Shown here piece by piece: positions 58,874-64,000 of a stretch of DNA of 64,000 nt (positions within the stretch are counted from its first letter, which is position 1; each line of letters opens with the position of its first letter). The position numbers were made by a program, and so were the translations under genes. Origin of the DNA: Devosia sp. 67-54 (GTDB lineage Bacteria; Pseudomonadota; Alphaproteobacteria; Rhizobiales; Devosiaceae). The notes under the pieces were generated by a model. It saw only the letters and a program-made list of their open reading frames with translations, did no database searches and was not told the origin of the DNA. The DNA lies in NCBI RefSeq assembly GCF_001899075.1, contig NZ_MKVA01000002.1:82765-146764 (forward strand). The letters run 5' to 3'.

Positions 58874-59623
58874 TCAGCGCCTGGCGTCGAGGTTGGCGAC
58901 CACCAGCCCGTTGAGCATCAGCACGCCCTTCAGCGATTGCCCCTGCTTGCCCAGGGTCAGATAGCCATTGCCCGAGGCCACGGCTTTGCCCTTGGCGTCG
59001 GCCATCTGGTAGGTAAACGTCAATTGCGTGCCCTGCACCTCGCCGGTGAGCGTGGTGGTGCGCTTGTCGCTCTTCAGCGTCCCGGTCACGGCATTGCCCG
59101 ACTGCGCCAGCGTGAGCGGCACCTCCTGCTGCGTCGGATCGCTGGTGACGACCCAGGCGCCGTCGAAGGTCCCGGCGACGCCGTCGGGTGCAGCCGGCGG
59201 CGCCAGCGACAGCGTGCTCGGCGAGCCCTGCGGGGCGTCGAGGATGGTGGTGGTGTCGAGCGTCGCCTCGGTGGTCGCCGGCGGTGCCACCTCGAAACTG
59301 TCCGAGGCATCGAAGCTCAGGAAGCGCTGGCCGACATAGCCGCCGTCCTGCAATTGGCACCAGCCGCGCTGGCAGCGGGCCAGCACCGTACCGCCGGGCT
59401 GCAGCGTGCCGAGGATCGGCGCTCCGGACTCCGGCGTGGCGCGGATATTGACGCCGCTCAGCACGTTGGCGCCGGCGAACTCGTCGGCGAAGCCGGGCGG
59501 CGTGCGCGTGGTGGTGACGGTCGCGATGCTGCCGCCGCTGCCGCCCACCCCGAAGCTGTCCTGCGCGCCGGCAGGGCCGGCGAGAGCCAGGAGCAGCAGC
59601 AATGGCGTGGCGTGGCGCAGCAT
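58874..59623 (-). CDS. Exported SH3-domain protein
   Basis: 249 residues from the ATG at 59623, with GGGGA upstream. Signal peptide MLRHATPLLLLLALAGPAGA; a bacterial SH3 domain (SGVNIRATPESGAPILGTLQPGGTVLARCQRGWCQLQDGGYVGQRFLSF, about residues 57-105) with two cysteines; a linker; and a C-terminal beta-rich domain of about 85 residues (GTFDGAWVVTSDPTQQEVPLTLAQSGNAVTGTLKSDKRTT) resembling small lipocalin-like or META-like domains, on pattern only. Lies between nadD and rsfS, where in other genomes nothing usually intervenes. Function unknown. Confidence 0.75.
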   Translation of the reverse strand: MLRHATPLLLLLALAGPAGAQDSFGVGGSGGSIATVTTTRTPPGFADEFAGANVLSGVNIRATPESGAPILGTLQPGGTVLARCQRGWCQLQDGGYVGQRFLSFDASDSFEVAPPATTEATLDTTTILDAPQGSPSTLSLAPPAAPDGVAGTFDGAWVVTSDPTQQEVPLTLAQSGNAVTGTLKSDKRTTTLTGEVQGTQLTFTYQMADAKGKAVASGNGYLTLGKQGQSLKGVLMLNGLVVANLDARR

Positions 59624-59673
59624 CGAATCCCCAAAGCGGCAGTCTGCACGAGACGGCGTCCGGTCGAAAGAGC

Positions 59674-60300
59674 TTACTCCGCCGCGGGGGCCTTCGCTCG
59701 CGCGCGCCGCAGGGCTGTGGAGGACGCGCTGGACATCATCCCGCGCAGGTAGACCCAGGCGGGCGCCGGCGTGTCGGCCAGCCGGGCCGCGTCTTTTTCG
59801 GCGACGCGGGCATGGTCGAGCGTCGCCGCCGCCGGCGATTTCGTGGCGCGCAGGGCCGAGCCGGGCCGGGCATAGATCGCCATCGGCATGGTGTCGGCGA
59901 TCCTTTGCCAATGCTCCCAGCGGTCGAAGCCGGCAAGGCTGTCGGCCCCCATCATCCAGACGAAGCGGACGCCCGGATGGGTCTCATGCAGATAGCGGAC
60001 GGTCTGGTAGGTGTAGGCGAAATGATGGGCTGCCTCGAACCCGGTCACCACCAGCCGCGGATCGTCCATCATCTTGGCGGTTTGCTCGATGCGGGTTTCG
60101 AGCGGTGCCAATTCCGCGTGATCTTTCAGGGGATTGCCAGGGGACACCAGAACCCAGACGCGGTCGAGCCGCAGGCGCTTGAGGCATTGCAGCGCGACGA
60201 GGCGATGGCCCTCGTGCGGCGGGTTGAAGCTGCCGCCGAAGAGGCCGATGCGCATGCCCGGCTCGGCATGCGGGACCTGCAAGCGATCGGGCGGCGCCAT
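59674..60300 (-). CDS. nadD: Nicotinate-mononucleotide adenylyltransferase
   Basis: 208 residues. It adenylates nicotinate mononucleotide in NAD synthesis. GLFGGSFNPPHEGH (about residues 19-32) carries the nucleotide-binding HxGH motif; VWMMGADSLAGFDRWEHW is also conserved. The C-terminal tail is Ala/Arg-rich. The ATG overlaps the proA stop by 1 base; an internal ATG at MRIGLFGG (15 residues in) is a possible alternative start. Confidence 0.93.
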   Translation of the reverse strand: MAPPDRLQVPHAEPGMRIGLFGGSFNPPHEGHRLVALQCLKRLRLDRVWVLVSPGNPLKDHAELAPLETRIEQTAKMMDDPRLVVTGFEAAHHFAYTYQTVRYLHETHPGVRFVWMMGADSLAGFDRWEHWQRIADTMPMAIYARPGSALRATKSPAAATLDHARVAEKDAARLADTPAPAWVYLRGMMSSASSTALRRARAKAPAAE

Positions 60301-61574
60301 CAGGGGCGGGTCTGCCCGTTGCCGCGGACCAGGTACTTGAACGAGCAGAGCTGTTCGAGCCCCACCGGGCCGCGCGCGTGGAACTTGCCGGTGGCGATGC
60401 CGATTTCGCCGCCGAAACCGAACTCGCCGCCGTCGGCGTATTGGGTGGAGGCATTCAGGATGAGAATGGCGCTGTCTGTCTCGGTGAAAAAGCGGGCGAT
60501 GTTCGCCTCGTTCTCGCTGAGGATCGCTTCGGTGTGGTGCGAGCCGTAACGGTTGATGTGGGCGATGGCGGCGCCAACATCGTCAACTACCTTGACCGAA
60601 AGGATCGGGGCTTCATATTCGGTGCGCCAGTCCTCTTCGGTGGCGGGAATGGCCTCGGGGATGAGGCGCCGCACCGTATCGTCGCCGCGAATTTCGCAGC
60701 CGCGGGCGATGAGGGCGTCGGCGATGGGCTTGAGGTGGGTGGCGACCACGTCGCGGTGCAGCAGCAGCGTCTCGGTGGCGCCGCAGACACCGGGACGGCG
60801 CATTTTGGCGTTGACGACGACGTTGACGGCCATCACCAGCTCGGCGCCTTTGTCGACATAGGTGTGGCAGATGCCCTCGAGATGGGCGAACACCGGCACC
60901 CGCGCTTCCTCTTCGACGCGGGCGACGAGGGTCTTGCCGCCGCGCGGCACGATGACGTCGATATTGCCGTCGAGGCCGCGCAGCATCTCGCCGACCGCGG
61001 CGCGGTCGGTGGTGGGGACGAGCTGGATGGCATCGGCCGGCAGGCCGGCGGCCTCCAGCCCCGCGAGCAGGCCGGCGTGGATGGCGCGCGAGCTGCGGGC
61101 CGAATCCGAGCCGCCGCGCAGGATCACGGCATTGCCGGATTTGAGCGTCAGCGCGCCGGCGTCGGCGGTGACGTTGGGGCGGCTCTCGAAGATCACGCCG
61201 ATGACGCCGAGCGGGGTGCGGACACGCGAAATCTCGAGGCCGTTGGGCCGGGTCCAACTCGCCATCACGGCGCCGACCGGGTCGGGCAAAGCGGCGATGT
61301 CGCGCAGGCCGGCAGCGATGGCGGCGATCCGCGCCTCGGTCAGGGTCAGCCGGTCGAGGAAAGCCGGCGAGATACCGCGTTCTTTTGCGGCTGCGATGTC
61401 CTCGGCGTTGGCGGCGAGAATGGCCTCGCTCCCGGCGAGCACGGCATCGGCAGCGGCGATGAGCGCCAGATTCTTGGCCTCGGTCGGGGCGAAGGCCAGG
61501 GTGGCGGCGGCGGCGCGGGCGCGCCGGCCGATGGCCGCCATCACCTGGTGCAGGTCTGGATCGATCGCGTTCAT
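60300..61574 (-). CDS. proA: Gamma-glutamyl phosphate reductase
   Basis: 424 residues. Second step of proline synthesis: gamma-glutamyl phosphate to glutamate semialdehyde with NADPH. Aldehyde-dehydrogenase fold; catalytic cysteine in [33 protein letters not shown] is a signature. Overlaps proB by 4 bases and nadD by 1, consistent with one operon. Confidence 0.96.
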   Translation of the reverse strand: MNAIDPDLHQVMAAIGRRARAAAATLAFAPTEAKNLALIAAADAVLAGSEAILAANAEDIAAAKERGISPAFLDRLTLTEARIAAIAAGLRDIAALPDPVGAVMASWTRPNGLEISRVRTPLGVIGVIFESRPNVTADAGALTLKSGNAVILRGGSDSARSSRAIHAGLLAGLEAAGLPADAIQLVPTTDRAAVGEMLRGLDGNIDVIVPRGGKTLVARVEEEARVPVFAHLEGICHTYVDKGAELVMAVNVVVNAKMRRPGVCGATETLLLHRDVVATHLKPIADALIARGCEIRGDDTVRRLIPEAIPATEEDWRTEYEAPILSVKVVDDVGAAIAHINRYGSHHTEAILSENEANIARFFTETDSAILILNASTQYADGGEFGFGGEIGIATGKFHARGPVGLEQLCSFKYLVRGNGQTRP

Positions 61575-62710
61575 GCCGGCCTCGCTTCCGCCCCCATCAG
61601 CACCACCAGATTGTCACGGTGGACCAGTTCCGCCCGCGCGTGAAGCCCCAGGATCTCGGCGGCGGCGCGGGAATTCTTGCCCTTGACCAGATCGGCCTCC
61701 TCGCGGTCGAGGCCGACGAGGCCGCGGGCGATCTCGCGGCCGTCGGGGGCGAGCACCGCGACCGCGTCGCCGCGCACGAACTCTCCGGTAACGCGGGTGA
61801 CGCCGATGGGCAGCAGGCTCTTGCCATCGAGCAAGGCGCGCACGGCGCCGGCGTCGACCCAGATCTGGCCCTGCAGATCGAGCGTGCCCATGATCCAGCG
61901 CTTGCGCGCCTGGGCCCGCGATTCGGCGGCGGCGAACAGCGTGTGGGTACCGCCGTCCTGGAGCGCGCGGAGCGGGTGCAGGCCGGTGCCGCGGGCGATG
62001 ATCATGGCGGTGCCGGCGAGGGTCGCGATCTTGCCCGCCTCAATCTTGGTGGTCATGCCGCCGCGGCTCAGATGGCTCGCGGCGCCGCCGGCCATGGCCT
62101 CGATGTCGGGCGTGATCGCCGGCACAAAGGGCAGGTGCCGCGCCGTCGGGTCCTTGCCGGGCGGCGCGGTGTAGAGGCCGTCGATGTCGGAGAGCAGCAC
62201 CAGGCAGTCGGCCTCGATCATGGTGGCGACGCGGGCGCTCAGGCGATCGTTGTCGCCGTAGCGGATTTCGGCGGTGGCGACGGAGTCGTTTTCGTTGATG
62301 ATCGGGATGGCGCCCAGCGAGAGCAGGGTCGAAATCGTCGTCCGGGCATTGAGGAAATAGCGTCGTTCCTCGGTGATATTGGGTGTTATGAGAATCTGTC
62401 CGGTGACGACGCCGTGGCGGCCGAGGCTTTCGGCCCAGGCCTGGCTGAGGGCGATCTGCCCGGCGCTGGCGGCGGCCTGCTGCTGCTCGAGGGTCAGCGA
62501 GGTGGCGCTGAGCCCGAGCAGGCCGCGGCCGAGCGCAATGGCGCCGGAGGAGACGACGACCACCGAGACGCCCCGCGCCTTGAGGCCGGCGAGATCTTCG
62601 GCCAGCGCCGCCAGCCAGTCGCCGCGCACCTTGCCGTTGGCGCTGTCGACGATGGTGGCCGAGCCGATCTTGACCGTGAGCCGATGATAGGGGGCGAGGG
62701 CGTCGGCCAT
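61571..62710 (-). CDS. proB: Glutamate 5-kinase
   Basis: 379 residues from the ATG at 62710 (a TTG lies 3 bases earlier). First step of proline synthesis. Amino-acid-kinase domain ([66 protein letters not shown]) followed by a PUA domain (about residues 277-355). ATG overlaps the obgE stop. Confidence 0.96.
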   Translation of the reverse strand: MADALAPYHRLTVKIGSATIVDSANGKVRGDWLAALAEDLAGLKARGVSVVVVSSGAIALGRGLLGLSATSLTLEQQQAAASAGQIALSQAWAESLGRHGVVTGQILITPNITEERRYFLNARTTISTLLSLGAIPIINENDSVATAEIRYGDNDRLSARVATMIEADCLVLLSDIDGLYTAPPGKDPTARHLPFVPAITPDIEAMAGGAASHLSRGGMTTKIEAGKIATLAGTAMIIARGTGLHPLRALQDGGTHTLFAAAESRAQARKRWIMGTLDLQGQIWVDAGAVRALLDGKSLLPIGVTRVTGEFVRGDAVAVLAPDGREIARGLVGLDREEADLVKGKNSRAAAEILGLHARAELVHRDNLVVLMGAEARPA

Positions 62711-63753
62711 CAAGGCGTCCAGTCGGGCGAAGTCTGGCGGCGCACCGCCTCCGCGGCCTCGGCCTTGGCCGCGTCGAGGCTAGAGATAACGCGATATAGA
62801 ACCTGCTCGACGCCCTGTCCGGTGACGCCGGAACAGGCGAGGACATCGGTCTTGCTCAGGCGCTTCAGCGCCGTGACTTTCTGTCTGGTTGTCGCGGGAT
62901 CGAGCGCGTCGATCTTGTTGAGCACCACGATCTCGGGCTTTTCGGCGAGCTGCTCGTCATAGGCGGCGAGCTCGGCGCGGATGATCCTGTAGGCCGCCTT
63001 CACGTCATCCTGGGTGCCGTCGATCAGGTGGATGAGGACGCCGGTGCGCTCGACATGGCCGAGGAAGCGGTCGCCGATGCCGGCGCCTTCATGCGCGCCC
63101 TCGATCAGGCCGGGGATGTCGGCCAGAACGAAATCGCGCTCGCCGATGCGGACGACGCCCAGATTGGGGTGCAGCGTGGTGAAGGGGTAGTCGGCGATCT
63201 TCGGCTTGGCGGCCGAGACCGCGGCGAGGAAGGTCGACTTGCCGGCGTTGGGCAGGCCGACCAGCCCGGCGTCGGCGATCAGCTTCAGCCGGAGCCAGAT
63301 CCACTTTTCGGTGCCCTCCTGGCCGGGGTTGGCGTGGCGCGGCGCCTGGTTGGACGAGGTCTTGAAATGGGCATTGCCGAAGCCGCCATTGCCGCCCGAA
63401 AGCAGGGTCATGGTCTGGCCCACTTCGGTGAAATCGGCGATCAGCGTCTCGTTGTCGTCCTCGAAGATCTGGGTGCCGACGGGGACGCGCAGCACCACGT
63501 CCTTGCCCTTGCCGCCGTGCCGGTCCTTGCCCATGCCGTGCTGGCCGGTGCTGGCCTTGAAATGCTGCTGGTAGCGATAGTCGATGAGAGTGTTGAGCCC
63601 GTCGACGCAGGTGACGATCACGTCGCCGCCGCGGCCGCCATTGCCGCCATTGGGGCCGCCGAACTCGACGAATTTCTCGCGCAGGAAGCTGACCGCGCCG
63701 GCACCGCCGTCGCCGGAGCGGACATAGACCTTGGCCTGGTCGAGAAATTTCAT
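62710..63753 (-). CDS. obgE: Obg-family GTPase
   Basis: 347 residues from the ATG at 63753. Essential ribosome-assembly and stress GTPase. Glycine-rich Obg domain ([30 protein letters not shown]), G domain with [18 protein letters not shown] and NKID, and a short C-terminal tail. The ATG overlaps the upstream gene's stop by 4 bases. Confidence 0.97.
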   Translation of the reverse strand: MKFLDQAKVYVRSGDGGAGAVSFLREKFVEFGGPNGGNGGRGGDVIVTCVDGLNTLIDYRYQQHFKASTGQHGMGKDRHGGKGKDVVLRVPVGTQIFEDDNETLIADFTEVGQTMTLLSGGNGGFGNAHFKTSSNQAPRHANPGQEGTEKWIWLRLKLIADAGLVGLPNAGKSTFLAAVSAAKPKIADYPFTTLHPNLGVVRIGERDFVLADIPGLIEGAHEGAGIGDRFLGHVERTGVLIHLIDGTQDDVKAAYRIIRAELAAYDEQLAEKPEIVVLNKIDALDPATTRQKVTALKRLSKTDVLACSGVTGQGVEQVLYRVISSLDAAKAEAAEAVRRQTSPDWTP

Positions 63754-64000
63754 AGCGCTTCCCCGGCGGGTGCGAGCCCCTGCCGGTCGAGCCAGCGGGT
63801 GCGCGTCAATCGGGTGTCGATATGGCGCAGGTCCTCGTGGCGCGCAAGGCAATGCAGCGTGCCGGTGCCCACCTGGGTGAAGCCGAGCTTGGTCTGCACC
63901 ATCAGCGACGCCTTGTTGAAGGCGAAGACGCCCGAGGCGATGTCGTCGGCGCCGGTGATGTCGAAATACCAGTCGAGGATGCGGGCGGCGGCCTCGGTCA
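63750..64000 (-). CDS. GNAT N-acetyltransferase, N-terminal part missing
   Basis: Only the last 83 codons lie in the window; the gene enters from the right edge and stops at 63750-63752, overlapping obgE as [20 protein letters not shown] and [20 protein letters not shown] include the beta-strand and N-x-A-S...LGF pattern of RimJ/RimL-type acetyltransferases. Substrate unknown. It is the most upstream visible gene of the obgE operon. Confidence 0.8.
   Translation of the reverse strand, partial: TEAAARILDWYFDITGADDIASGVFAFNKASLMVQTKLGFTQVGTGTLHCLARHEDLRHIDTRLTRTRWLDRQGLAPAGEAL

Overview
The window is about 64 kb of GC-rich chromosomal DNA, densely packed with short-spaced, often overlapping genes. 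Gene content and order (sdhCDA..B; mdh-sucC..D-sucA-sucB..lpdA; a five-gene atpHAGDC operon without F0 genes; an Omp19-like inhibitor lipoprotein; obgE-proB-proA-nadD..rsfS-rlmH-envC-like-ctpA) indicate an alphaproteobacterium of the order Hyphomicrobiales. A Devosia-like genus is my best guess, inferred from gene order only. I see no rRNA, tRNA, CRISPR array, prophage or insertion sequence.

Layout. 1-2.5 kb: end of a membrane coiled-coil protein, a ClpP-fold periplasmic protein, and two related small proteins, the first behind a good match to the alphaproteobacterial general-stress (EcfG) promoter. 2.6-9.5 kb: luciferase-like oxidoreductase, BaiN-like flavoprotein, asd, EamA transporter, beta-carbonic anhydrase, a Nudix hydrolase flanked by two tiny exported proteins. 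9.5-15.2 kb: succinate dehydrogenase, with sdhA and sdhB separated by six small genes including a VapBC-type toxin-antitoxin pair and two related four-cysteine exported proteins. 16-29 kb: zapE, then the TCA operon mdh, sucC, sucD, sucA, sucB, SDR, MAPEG and lpdA, with an exported protein and a second VapBC-type pair between sucC and sucD. 29-34 kb: BrnTA pair, EamA transporter, xerC, an omptin-type outer-membrane protease, an L,D-transpeptidase. 34-44 kb: FAD monooxygenase, priA, a HigBA-like pair, and atpHAGDC with a small coiled-coil gene between atpG and atpD. 44-52 kb: a periplasmic sensor-like protein and three chemoreceptors. 52-64 kb: racemase, rppH and a polysaccharide deacetylase on the minus strand, then the long minus-strand operon from a GNAT gene through obgE, proB, proA, nadD, rsfS, rlmH and envC-like to ctpA.

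Working together: SdhABCD, Mdh, SucCD and the SucA/SucB/LpdA complex cover a continuous arc of the TCA cycle, feeding the respiratory chain that drives the ATP synthase. Four distinct type II toxin-antitoxin modules lie inside or directly beside these operons, which is the most striking feature of the window. Two families of intergenic palindromic repeats (a GC-rich CCCTCCCC/GGGGAGGG hairpin unit and a GTCCGA/TTCGGC unit) occupy many of the remaining gaps. An omptin with all four catalytic residues, a structured sucA leader, and recognisable operator palindromes for the TA modules are the other observations I would follow up.
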